A stretch of 64,000 bases of DNA. Origin: Phlebotomus papatasi (taxonomy: Eukaryota; Arthropoda; Insecta; Diptera; Psychodidae). How positions within the stretch are numbered: the first letter of the stretch is position 1; each line of letters begins with the position of its first letter. Positions 25,290 to 35,356 of this stretch are shown here, piece after piece. The stretch spans positions 45,012,001-45,076,000 of the forward strand of contig NC_077222.1 of assembly GCF_024763615.1 (NCBI RefSeq), given 5' to 3'. Position numbers and translations under genes: made by a program. The notes under the pieces were generated by a model that made no database searches, was not told where the DNA came from, and saw only the letters and a program-made list of their open reading frames with translations.

Positions 25290-26137
25290 TGAGTTGTGAG
25301 GTTTGGCCCAGTTTCTCGAAAGTTTCAAAATTCTAGATAAAAAGCAATTTTATTTGCTCTGAATTTAACCAATCCTAAGCCGCGATTTTCTTAAAAATTT
25401 TGGCTTCAAAAAAATTAGAGAAGTTTATAGTTAAAACAGCCTTCAGACTTCAAACTGAAGGTTTAGCCCAGTTTCTTATGGTCTTGTAAACTTTAGCAAC
25501 CAATGTTATTGCCTTTTTTAAAATCTAATGAATTATTTACTATCAATATTCAATCTTAGTTCCAAATTTTCCTAATTCTTTTTTGTGGTAAAGGAATTAA
25601 AGAGGTAAATTCATTTGGCAAAAGAAACTCAAGGCAGTAAAGCTCAAAGACCAAATAGACTCAAGCTAATCATTGAGAATATTTATCCTGTAAAATTTGG
25701 TATACTGAGAGAAATCCGAAAAACTTAAAATAACATTCCGGAAATGTTAATTTTACCCTGCAGTATTTATCCGAAAACGGTGTAAATATTACCCTTTTTA
25801 GGTGTATTAGGGGTTAAAGTTACCCTTCTTTCATGTTGATTTTACCTTTAAAAGGTGTAAAATTAACATTGAAAAATGTTGATATATTTTTACAACCAAA
25901 AAGTGTTGAAGTAATGACGAAAAAAAGTTAATCGCAGCCTCTTTTTATTTTCAGTGTAGTAAAAGACCAATCCAAATTATCATGCATTCAGAATTCAAAA
26001 CGAGGGAATAAAATATTCTTTGCATAAATTTACATCCTAATCCTAATACTTTACTGCCAAATTTTACGGTCTAAACAATTCTCGAGGATCCGCCTAAGTT
26101 TTAGATCTGTATGGCTAAACCTTAGGTCTGAAAACAA
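25290..26137 (+). mobile_element. family R copies (R2), composite
   Basis: A partial left end at about 25290-25432 is followed by a longer copy from CTTCAGACTTC at 25440 to TTAGGTCTGAAAAC at about 26130. An insert at about 25700-25930 carries repeated GTGTAAA/TTTACC words. Boundaries are approximate. Confidence 0.45.
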
Positions 26138-26203
26138 TATTACACTCGAGTAAAAGTTACTCGAATCGATTTAACAACTCATTTTCTTTGCTAAATCCTA
26201 TTA

Positions 26204-26418
26204 GGAGAGACCGGGGCAGAATTAGCCACGTATAGTATTAGATAGTGGTATCTTATAGATTGCCCACGAAGGAATATTGAGAAAATCACTCTTTATACTA
26301 AATATATACTTGCCTACCTTTTCATTGAAATATTTATCAGCCTCATATAAACATTTTTTGTACAAGTTTAACGTAATGAAAAATTTCATTTGGTGGCTAA
26401 TCTACCCCGGTCTCCCCT
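26204..26418. mobile_element. MITE J1, about 215 bp
   Basis: The termini GGAGAGACCGGGGCAGAATT and the inverse of GGGGAGACCGGGGTAGATTA are flanked by TA. A second copy lies at 60528-60742. Its terminal GGGGAGAC word resembles families E and I. Confidence 0.75.
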
Positions 26419-26789
26419 TATTGTTTTTCAAAGTTAATGAACGAAAATGAGAATTATCAATCTTTTTCTTCACAACTAATATTTTTTAATCTTTTAAATG
26501 AACTACTAATAATAATTATAATAATGTATCAAAAATTGATAAAATTGTTAAAAACAAAGTTTAAGTGGTCACAAAAGGAAATGAATTGAATCAAGATCGT
26601 TTTTTAACAAGTTGTAACTTAAACTTTTTTCAATGACTAAAGTAATAAATAGGTAAGAGAAGCATATATCGACATTATTGCTCAGATCGTCAGGTTTTGC
26701 AGAAATATGCCTCATTCACATGATGAAAATGTGCATAAGAAAAATACATAAACCAAAATAGAGCAATCTGATTGGCTGAGGCTTACGCA

Positions 26790-27460
26790 CTTTTGCATGG
26801 AAATTTTTCATAAAGGATTTAATTTCTCAATTTAATTCCCAACTGTTCCCAATTTCAAATGAAATGCGCGCGCGACAAAAATCAGCTGTCAAATTTTCAC
26901 AGTTAACAAACAGTAATCGTAATTTCTTACTTGTTACAACTGGTGAGAGATCCTCCCTAAGGTTCTACGGCTCAGGTGCAACTTCTCTCCGGATGCGATG
27001 CTGGCACCACACAAGCTTCCTTCAAAATCAATTCCGGACACTTCAATTTTTGAGTTCTCGTGGAAAAACAGCACTTCTATTATTGGAATTATTCTTCCAT
27101 GTTTTGCTGATGGTCCTGCCCTGATTCCTCCGTGTTGCTGGGTGATCTGTCGGGATAACATTGTGCTCCACATGACACATCTCAAACCTGAGTCTTTCTG
27201 CACAATGCACACACATTCCACCAAGATATCACACACGAGGGCAATGCTTGGAATCCTTGGAATACTCTCTGCCCAAATATTCTGTATTTTTTTTCTCCTC
27301 CGTGAATTTTTACTCACGAAAAGAAACAATTTGCTTCACGCGCACCGCACAATTGATTTGACAGCTGATTTTTGTCGTGCGCGCATTTGATTTGAAATTG
27401 GGAAAAGTTGGGAATTAAATTGAGAAATACAAAGTAAAATTTCTCATGCAACTTTTCATC
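26790..27460. mobile_element. TIR element U with GC-rich cargo, about 0.67 kb
   Basis: Terminal inverted repeats of roughly 100 bp: the left arm (about 26793-26895) contains CAATTTAATTCCCAACT and CGACAAAAATCAGCTGTCAA, and the right arm (about 27350-27455) contains their inverses. Between them lies about 450 bp of markedly higher G+C than any other MITE here. It has overlapping open frames of 131 codons (minus, 26934-27329) and 130 codons (plus, 26998-27390). I do not recognise either product. The cargo could be a captured host fragment or a decayed transposase piece. Confidence 0.65.
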
Positions 27461-28337
27461 ATGAGAATCCAGCTTTAAAATAGATTTTTAAAAATTACTA
27501 TTGGAAAACTCTTCAATTTTGTCATAGACTTTTTATGAAAATTATAACTAGTCATCTCATTTACTGAACTCCCATTCTTTATTATTTATTTAATTCGCTT
27601 CTAGGCGGTAGATCTGTTGCTTTTATTAACTTCTCTAAAAAAAAAGTCTTACAGGTTTAGATAAATGGAATACTAGGGTTCTAATAGGCATTGTCAGAAA
27701 TTGGTTTAAAAATCCTGCACTTTATGCAAATTATGGAGTATTTTTCATAACCTGATGATCCTTTCAATGACCTTATAATGTAGGGGAGGGTGGGGCAGTT
27801 TAACGACGGGGCAGTTTCAATTTTTACATATTCTTCTTATCCCTTTGAAAGGAATGGGATAAAACCTTTATATTATTGAAGAGATAACTGAGACCCATGT
27901 TCATAAAAATAATTAATTTTGTGACCCTTCTCGTTTAAATTCTGTAATTGATTTTATAAAACTGCATCAAAATGAAACTTTTTGTAATGTTTTGTTTTCA
28001 ACAATTTCTGAAATATTGCACTTATCTATCGAAGTAACATAATTGTATTAAATTACCAGTGGTTTTATGATTATTAGAAGGCAGCGTTGAATGAAATCTA
28101 AGACGGTTCTGAAAATTTTCATTTGAGTTCCGAAATTTCGTGAGGGGCAGTTCCATGCAAGCACACGGAGAAGTTTCCAGTGTCTAACAATTTACTTTTT
28201 TAATCAAAATCAACTTAAAATGATCATTGAAAAAGTTTTATAGCTGTTTTTGTCGATAAAGTTCGAAATTATGGAAAATAGTATTTCCCAAAAGTTCACA
28301 AAAAAATGATCTTTCAGTGTTTTTTAAGTGCTTATAA

Positions 28338-29448
28338 ATTATGAATTTAATTCATTCATTCATTTTCAACCGCTTATCCCTATTGGGGTCGCGGGCCCAT
28401 GACATCCAATCTAGCAGCCCACGATTGTCGATCCTCCGCCACTTCAGGGAGATGTTCGGGTTCGATCCCAAGGCGTTCCAAGGCAAGATTCTGAATTTGA
28501 TTCAGCCACCTCGTCCTAGGTCTGCCTCGAGGTCGACGCCTTCTCACAATGGCTTGCATAGCTTTTCTGGGGAATCTTTTTCTATCCATGCGCTGAACAT
28601 GTCCATACCATCGAAGTTGTGATCTCTCAACCCGAAGAAGCAGCTCCTCGACTCTTAGTTCCTCACGAACGGCTACATTCCTCACTCGATCTCGACGAGT
28701 GATTCCCTTAACCGCCCGAAGGTACCTCATCTCGGCAGCTTGTACTCGCGATCTTACCCTTTCGGTCATTACCCAAATCTCATGACCATAGGTGAGAATA
28801 GGAATGAACACAGCTTTGAAAACCGATAATTTAGCCGATCGACTAAGCTCGACCTTCCTCAACACGCTTCTGCCAAGCTCCCTCATTACTGCAGAAGCCT
28901 GACCGATTCGCGACGAGAGTTCTGCCTCCATCCTACCATCACTCGTGAATAACACCCCGAGATACTTGAACTTCTCCACCTGTGTCAATGAGTCTCCACT
29001 AACATGTAGAGTGCATTTCACAGATTGTCGGGAAATCACCATTACCTCCGACTTTTTGTCGTTCACCTTCATACCTGTTTCGGCACAAACATTTACAAAT
29101 CGGTCAAGTGTGCGCTGAAGCTCTTCTTCGGAAGATCCAAAAAGAACCAAATCATCTGCATAGAGGAGATGGCTCACCCTGAAATCCCCAATACGAATCG
29201 CATTCCGCCCCCGACTGCGTTCCATAATCTTGTCCATGTATATTATGAACAACAATGGTGATAGAACACACCCTTGACGTTGACGCAGTCCAACACTCAC
29301 TTGAAAACCTTCCGATTTGGATCCGTTTACACGAACACAGCTACTACAGTCTCTGTACAATGACTGAATGGCTCCTACCAATTCTTCATCCAGTCCGTAC
29401 TCGTGCAGTACATCCCAAAGTTGTTCTCTCGGTATTATGAATTTAATT
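28338..29448. repeat. 15-bp target-site duplication bracketing the LINE
   Basis: ATTATGAATTTAATT is present exactly at 28338-28352 and at 29434-29448, immediately outside the LINE fragment. This shows target-primed insertion and also fixes both LINE borders. Confidence 0.85.
28353..29433 (-). pseudogene. 5'-truncated non-LTR retrotransposon (reverse transcriptase C-terminal half)
   Basis: A single open frame of about 350 codons encodes the second half of a LINE reverse transcriptase. Visible features are the GLRQRQGCVLSPLLF block, the catalytic motif HLLYADDLVLFG, the thumb block KFKYLGVLF, and a C-terminal region with RWYGHVQRMDRKRFPRKAM and a basic RRRRPRGRPRTRW stretch. The endonuclease and the first RT blocks are missing (5' truncation). 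The 3' end is a GAAT-type short tandem tail after GGATAAGCGGTTG, a form common in RTE/CR1-like elements; clade assignment is uncertain. The open frame and exact target duplication point to a fairly recent insertion. It lies antisense to Rab7 in its intron. Confidence 0.9.
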
Positions 29449-30102
29449 GTTATAATATATTTTAAAAATGTTTTCAGCAAGATATTGTAAAATTTTTTTA
29501 GTATTATGAAAATTGAAGATTTTAAAATACTATTATAAAATTGTTATACTAAAAAGGACATGTTCTAAGGCGTTATAATGATCCAATAATGTACAGAATT
29601 AGCTTAGCACTACAAAAGACATTTCTTTCGTATAAAAATTCAAAGAAAATTGCTCAATTAATGAGGAATAGTCTTGGGGAAATCTTTGGCGATATTTTAT
29701 TTTCTCTGTATGATCAATTAGTGTTAAAATTCTGTTATAAAGTTCTTGTTCGATTATATTTTTAGGTTTTAGAGTCTTAGAAGACTTCAAAATAGTAATT
29801 TTAATCAATTCTGGTAACGCAAATTTCCTATAAACACGTTTTATCTTTCTCAAAAATTGCCTCATATTTATCTTGAAATTGCCTAGCAATGGGGTACTTT
29901 CACACATTCACCTTTCAAGTCTAATGAATTTCTCCACAACAGACTAATGAAATTAAAGGATTATTGTTTATTATTTTTATTAACCCTAAACCCAACTGTA
30001 ATTCACAGAATATACAAAGTTTTATTTCTGATTATCATCTTTTTGCAAAATGGTCCCAAAATAAATTTTGCAATTTAGGGGTGAAACTGCCCCACCCTCC
30101 CC

Positions 30103-31632
30103 TAATTACTTTTTTAAAATAATCTTCAATTATTCAATTTAAGTTTAGAAAAAATACCTTTTGTTAAATATCCAAGTATTTTTAGTGACTATACAGAGGT
30201 TTTTGACTTCAGATTATGACGATAATTTTTTTCTCAATAGGTTTCAATAAAAGCAAATTAGCACTACTATCTTAATAAATTTAATATAATCAAGTTGAAG
30301 AGAGGATTACATAATACAGAATTTATTTTTTTAGATTCTTGACAATATATGAAGTTTTAGAACACAGTAGTATTGCAATTACAAAAAGATTTTCCTTCTA
30401 GTGATGTTTTTCCCTGTTTCCCACAAAGATAAGCAATCCTCAAGAAATCACAAAAACTAGTCTTAGTCGAGTGAGTAACTTTGAAATTGTCCAAAAAACC
30501 ACCTTGTATAAAATAATTGTTAATAAAATGAAAGAATCCTTGTAGCCACTGAAGAAGGTCCATATCCGAACCGAAAGCTCTGGGCAAAAAATAAAATAGT
30601 ATTTTTAGTCTTGAGGTGAAGCAATATCTCACTGGTGATCACCGGAATCTTTCAAATCAACTCATCACACCAGTTCCTTACCTATTCGTCTATTTTTTTT
30701 TTTTTTTGAAAAATATAAAAAGGCTTAAAACACCTCTTGTTAAATTTTATGTCCTTTAAAAAAAAAGTCAAAAATCATTCAATTTAGATTAAAAATGTAC
30801 TGGTGATTTTCATTTCCTTTAAGGAAATGTTGTACAAAATCTATTGTTAAAAGCAAATCAAAATAGTTTTTTTTTGGAATACTTTGGAGAAGCTTTTGGT
30901 CATCTTTCTTTAAATAAATCTTCCAATGTCGTCTTTGAAGAGCTTTTATGCAATCTTTCAAGTTGTCAACATCTGCTCCCCGCAAAATAACCAAAATCAA
31001 TTTAGCATTGAATTTTCATCCAATTTTTGATCAATTTTACGTTATTAAGAAAAAGTATTCTTGTTTTTGATAAACTTTCAGCTTATGAAATCTATCAGTT
31101 TAATCAAAATTAGGTTTAAATTTGGATTGAAATATACTAATAAAGGGAATCGATGAACGTCGGGGAAAGAAAAAAAGGGTAAATTTTTCCCAAAGCTTTC
31201 GGCTCAAATTCCAAGCCTTCCTTAGTGGCTATATGGCAGGAAAGGGCACTTTTTTATTTTTCAATTCATTTTACAATTTGTAAGCATCAACTCACTCAAA
31301 TCTTGTCTTTATTTTAGTATTTTCTCAATTTTAATTTATATTTTTAATACAATTGCCACCCAAAGCTCAGTTGGATATGTTTTAGACTTAGAATCCAATA
31401 ATTTCAGGTCATAAAAACTAATGTGGAAATGATTTAAAGGGGAATTTGAAATAAAAAGCTTTTAAAGAGTTCAGATTTTATATGACTAAATGGCCTTTCA
31501 TAAATTTTTATTCCATTCCGAATTTCTCTCAAAAAAAATCAGTTTTTTTTTAATTAGAATGAAAAGAGTTATCATTTGGTATGAGGGCTACCAGAAGGAG
31601 GAATGAGAACAGAAACTTATATGCATACTTAA
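30103..31632 (+). other. Rab7 intron, unassigned part
   Basis: AT-rich sequence. Minus frames of 91 codons (30357-30632) and 73 codons (30779-31000) have no recognisable domain. No inverted-repeat element could be delimited. Confidence 0.4.
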
Positions 31633-32589
31633 CTCTTTCGCGTCACACTTTTATTCAGCAGATGAATTCATGTAAAATTGAGTTTTTTCTAATGCTTTAT
31701 GATCAAATATAATAGTTCAGAGAGGAAAAAAATTTCCATTGCGTGAAAACTCGGAAAAATCCCGGGTCATATATGACCCTATTGTCCTCAAGGAAAGTGT
31801 ACATACCATTTTCAAAATCTATATCACTGCACTGGCTTTTTAAGAGTTTTTTTTTTACTTGAAGTTATTAATTAGACCAAAACCATGGCAAACTGGATTG
31901 TCTTGACGAACACTGTACTCCTGGTGTTCAAGGAATCTTCCTGGTAATCCCTTGAACAGTCACTGTCACAATATTTTGAGTGGTATTTGGCAAAAATAAA
32001 CTTATCCACATATTCATTCACACACAATACAACTGCACAATATGAGACGCTTGCAGAATACTCTAAAATATTGCAAAATGTGTTATAATTCATCAGATAT
32101 AAGATGAAATGTCCAGGAGCAAGATGTCCCACCTGCATTTCACAAAGAAAAACAATGTCCCAACTACATTTCGCTATAGGTTTGGGACGAAAACACTGTT
32201 ACCCTTGCCGACAATAGGGTCATATACGACCCGGAAAATTCTACACGCTTTTCTGGAAAATTGCGAGTAGTTTATTTTATCAAAATATGCAATATACAAT
32301 CTGTGGATATTCTATTTTGTGTTTCTAAAGAACTTTTTGCTGTAAAAAATAAATGAATATAAAAAATTTTGAAAAATGAAAAGTCATTTCACAAAGTTTG
32401 AAATTAGTGATTTTTGATTTCAAATATTTTCTTTTCCTGAATATCTGGAGTCTTGAGAAAATTATCCAAGAATCTTACATCCTTCTATTATGATGTCGTG
32501 CACAAACCGATAGATTTCAATTAATGTAAATAGTCAAAAAAAATTGTTTTTTTCCCCGGGTCATATATGACCCTAATGACGCGAAAGAG
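31633..32589. mobile_element. piggyBac-type MITE K, 957 bp, TTAA target
   Basis: TTAA precedes CTCTTTCGCGTCA, and TGACGCGAAAGAG is followed by TTAC, a one-base decay of TTAA. The palindrome GGGTCATATATGACCC occurs at 31764-31779 and 32558-32573, with a one-base variant at 32217-32232. An 88-codon minus frame inside (31872-32138) is unrecognised; it could be a transposase remnant but shows no motif. Confidence 0.8.
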
Positions 32590-32596
32590 TTACAGA

Positions 32597-32857
32597 AACT
32601 TTCTTAAGTTTTGTTCCCATGCAGACATCAGAAATTGTTTCGCTTTTTAGTTACTCTTTGCTCTTTTGTTACTTTTTACCCCAAGTGGCCATTTTTAATA
32701 ATCTAAATTCCTTGTTCGAATTCTAAGAAACTTACGACATTGAAGAAGGTCTCTGGAGGCTATCTATATAAAAAAAATTGAGCCGCTAATCTTTTTTACC
32801 TTGGAAGATATTGAATTTTGAATTTTTCGATTTGTGACTTTTTGCCCCAGTCTCCCC
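32597..32857 (-). mobile_element. fragment of MITE I (I2) next to the Rab7 acceptor
   Basis: Reverse-orientation match to one end of I1 (47709-48621), including ACCCCAAGTGGCCATTTTTA and the terminus GCCCCAGTCTCCCCTA. It ends 36 bp before the 3' splice site of the middle Rab7 exon. K adjoins it on the left and may have inserted into it. Confidence 0.65.
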
Positions 32858-32893
32858 TACTTAAAACCTTTTTTTACTCTGCTTGCTTTTTAG

Positions 32894-32995
32894 GTGTCGA
32901 GTAAGAGGGCGGATCAGTGGTGCAAGTCGAAAAATGACATCCCATATTTTGAAACGTCGGCCAAGGAGGGTATTAATGTGGATTTGGCGTTCCAA
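32894..32995 (+). CDS. Rab7: Rab7 middle coding exon, 3' end apparently deleted
   Basis: After a TTTTTAG acceptor the frame continues in phase 0 from residue 134 for 34 residues: VSSKRADQWCKSKNDIPYF, then the G5 motif ETSAK, ending at AFQ. Rab7 proteins then have 12 more residues before the VELYNEFP block encoded by the last exon (family knowledge; 133+34+12+28 gives the usual 207 residues). Here those 36 bases and the 5' splice site are absent: after CAA ACT comes an in-frame TGA at 32999-33001, and the next 60 bases look like the 3' part of an intron. It could be an assembly or sequencing deletion, a null allele or a real lesion. No alternative donor restores the protein. Confidence 0.85.
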
Positions 32996-33063
32996 ACTTG
33001 AACTTTGATATTTCCAGCAAAATTTTTTTCCCAAATAACATTTTTTTTCTCAAAAAAATTCAG

Positions 33064-33150
33064 GTGGAGCTTTACAATGAATTCCCCGATCCGATCAGCT
33101 TAACTAGTTCAAATAATCGTCCAAGGAATTCGGACAACTGTCCATGCTAA
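33064..33150 (+). CDS. Rab7: Rab7 last coding exon (28 residues, CPC prenylation end)
   Basis: A TTCAG acceptor at 33063 is followed by a frame that begins VELYNEFPDPISL and ends NRPRNSDNCPC before TAA. This is the hypervariable tail of Rab7; the final Cys-x-Cys is the double geranylgeranylation site that anchors the protein to late endosomes. The tail resembles the dipteran NNRPxNxDNC form. The exon is intact although the donor that should splice to it is missing. Confidence 0.92.
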   Translation: MELYNEFPDPISLTSSNNRPRNSDNCPC

Positions 33151-34430
33151 TAAAGTGAACAGACTTTCGATAATGAAATCAAATAACATAATGTTAAAGC
33201 ATTGTAAAAGAAGTAACATTACATTTTTTGATCAGTGTTACGAAATGGAAAGTCTGCTAAATTAATCGGTTCACTTCTCTCTGTGTTTCTTTTTTCTTCT
33301 TTTTTTTTTGTTTTGCAAATCATCAAGAAGTGGAAGTTATTTTCTTTTTTATAATGATTGCTTTTTTTTTTGGTAAATAGATAACCAAAATGTAACGTAT
33401 AAAAAAATGTAACGCTGATCTTAAAAGAAACATTTCACAGTGAAAAGTATATTTTATAAAATTACAGTGAAAAAAAAATACCATTTTCAGAATGAAACAA
33501 CGGTAGTTAAAGAATAAAAAAAATTATCCACTCAAAGTTGAATCAAAAAAAAACAAATCATGAGCGGAATTGCACGACTTTCCCCTTATAAAAGAAATAA
33601 ATAAAAAAAAAAAATAAATTGATAGTGTTCTTTTAACGGTAGTTAAAGAATAAAAAAAATTATCCACTCAAAGTTGAATCAAAAAAAAACAAATCATGAG
33701 CGGAATTGCACGACTTTCCCCTTATAAAAGAAATAAATAAAAAAAAAAAATAAATTGATAGTGTTCTGGAGATGAGAGATCGAAGAGAGAGAGAGAGAGA
33801 GAGATTGGGACAAATATTGTGTGAAATCCGTAATTTTTGGGCAATTTCTTGAGCGACAGATAAATATTGCGATATTAAAATATTTATATTTTTTATGTTT
33901 GTTTATGCATTAACTGTGTACGAAAGCATGTTTTCTTTTTTTTTCATTTCAAAATGATCGAGTCTCCACTCGACCATTTTTAATTACTGTAAATGAGGAA
34001 GTAATGAAAAAAAATCAATTTATCAAAACTTTTGTCAAGGAGAAAAATTATCACAGAAAAAAAATGTTCGCTTGTCGGTTATCTTTGAAGAAAAAAGAAA
34101 AAGAAAAACAAATCATGATAATAGTTGCATCATGTTTTTCCTTGGAAATACAACAAGAATAAATAAAAAAGTTCTGTAAATAATAAAAAAGAAAAAAAAA
34201 TAGGTAAAATGTTAGATAATTTTCTTGATTTTTTTTTAAATGCATAATTTTTATGTTTGTAATAACGTTTAAAATGCAAAAGTGGCTGGAGAACAAGGCA
34301 GTAAAAAATAAGAATGGTAAATTATGTTGCTAAATTGGGAGGAGTAAATTGGTTACAACAAAAAAAAAAATGAAATACACATTAATACATTCTACTTTAT
34401 AAGAAATAAAATTAATTCCAATAAAATGGT
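33151..34430 (+). other. Rab7 3' UTR region
   Basis: AT-rich sequence with many A-runs, a GA-dinucleotide run near 33787-33804 and a duplicated 132-bp block. Candidate poly(A) signals AATAAA occur at several places, the last pair at 34405-34410 and 34420-34425. Where transcription really ends cannot be fixed. 34431-34782 holds nothing else recognisable. Confidence 0.5.
33500..33767 (+). repeat. 132-bp direct tandem duplication
   Basis: 33500-33631 recurs, apparently without change, at 33636-33767, separated by 4 bp. It starts ACGGTAGTTAAAG and ends TTGATAGTGTTCT. Near identity means a very recent duplication or an assembly artefact. Confidence 0.85.
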
Positions 34431-34782
34431 TTGTTTTATCACAAAATAAGAGGATATTCAATAAGAAGACACTGGAAACCTCTTAATATGGTGGTTTGTG
34501 TCTAGAAGAATATTCCAGTGGTTTTTATGTTGAAATTATAGATGGCACAGTAGGCACTGGAAGTAATATATTTTTCTGGGTATACAAAAAGAATTATGAT
34601 TTTGCATTTTTCTCAGTTTTTTGCATATATTATTGCTTAAAATTCCTTTCTAGTTTCAATCTTAGGGAATGCTTTATCACGATAATAAAGTAAATCTTTC
34701 AGTTTCTCATTTTCATACGACTCAATTAATAGGTTATGTTTAGAACCTGCCCAGCCTAGAGGACGAAATAAAATAATAAAAA

Positions 34783-34851
34783 ATGTTTCTCCTGATCCTC
34801 ATCACATGTATCAGCTTTATTCTAGCATTTGCCCACATATTGACCAAGCCA
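34783..34851 (+). CDS. GET1: GET1/WRB tail-anchored protein insertion receptor, exon 1
   Basis: Encodes residues 1-23, a hydrophobic first membrane segment starting MFLLILITCISFILAF. It ends at a GTAAGT donor in phase 0, and the intron is only 56 bp. The ATG at 34783 gives a 165-residue product, close to the roughly 170-residue animal family. See the second exon for function. Confidence 0.85.
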
Positions 34852-34907
34852 GTAAGTAAATTGCTACTGTTTATTTCTGCGAATTGTACAAGAGTGTCCT
34901 GTTCCAG

Positions 34908-35336
34908 GTGGTAAGCTGTATTAACACGGAGTCCAAAGAAGAACTCCAGCTCAAGGCCACAATAGCTAGTCACAGAAGAGAACTAAGGGGCATATCCATG
35001 AGGGATGACTACCCAAGCTATGTGAGAATTGAGCGAAAAATCGTGGTGGCCGAAAAGAGGCTCAATGAACTGGCTATTCTCAATAGCACCTCAAAAATGG
35101 CAATCAAATTTGGGATTCCGTATGGAACTCAGGCTCTCCTGTCCATTGTCCTTCTGGGCATCTCCATTTACTACCGCTACACCCCAGTGATAATCTTTGA
35201 GGAGAAATTCGATTTTATGCCATTTGGAGGAATTATGCGAGTACCAACTGGCATTCCTGGCGCAATCTCAGTTCCCTTCTGGATATTCGTGAGTAGCTTC
35301 ATGGGCAGAACACTAGCGGGATACTTAAAGTCTTGA
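34908..35336 (+). CDS. GET1: GET1/WRB tail-anchored protein insertion receptor, exon 2
   Basis: GET1 (WRB, CHD5 family) is the ER-membrane receptor subunit that, with CAML/GET2, accepts tail-anchored proteins from the TRC40/GET3 ATPase. Exon 2 codes for residues 24-165: a charged cytosolic coiled coil (TESKEELQLKATIASHRREL through ERKIVVAEKRLNELA), then two hydrophobic segments, about YGTQALLSIVLLGISIYYRY and a C-terminal one around VPFWIFVSSFMGRTLAGY. A lumenal/cytosolic layout with three membrane segments is the family pattern. The AATAAA just after the stop and the GatA stop 20 bp downstream mean the two genes overlap tail to tail. Identity rests on the overall pattern and length. Confidence 0.85.
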   Translation: MVSCINTESKEELQLKATIASHRRELRGISMRDDYPSYVRIERKIVVAEKRLNELAILNSTSKMAIKFGIPYGTQALLSIVLLGISIYYRYTPVIIFEEKFDFMPFGGIMRVPTGIPGAISVPFWIFVSSFMGRTLAGYLKS

Positions 35337-35340
35337 TGTC

Positions 35341-35346
35341 AATAAA
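35341..35346 (+). terminator. GET1 poly(A) signal
   Basis: AATAAA begins 4 bp after the GET1 stop. Cleavage 10-30 bp on would place the GET1 mRNA end inside the 3' coding end of GatA. Confidence 0.6.
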
Positions 35347-35356
35347 ATTGTGTCTA

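Larger units (their letters stand above)
27783..30102. mobile_element. TA-flanked DNA element E, 2.3 kb, split by a LINE
   Basis: The ends GGGGAGGGTGGGGCAGTTT and the inverse AAACTGCCCCACCCTCCCC are flanked by TA. A 1.1 kb LINE fragment is inserted at 28353-29433; without it and one copy of the target duplication, E is about 1.2 kb. A 102-codon minus frame at 29599-29907 may be incidental. Confidence 0.8.

Noticed and set aside
29599..29907. A 102-codon minus-strand frame inside element E
   Set aside because: No transposase motif (DDE/D, helix-turn-helix) is recognisable and there is no second copy to compare; it may be chance in AT-rich DNA.
31872..32138. An 88-codon minus frame within MITE K as a piggyBac transposase remnant
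   Set aside because: No piggyBac catalytic or Cys-rich motif can be pointed to; only the ends support the piggyBac assignment.
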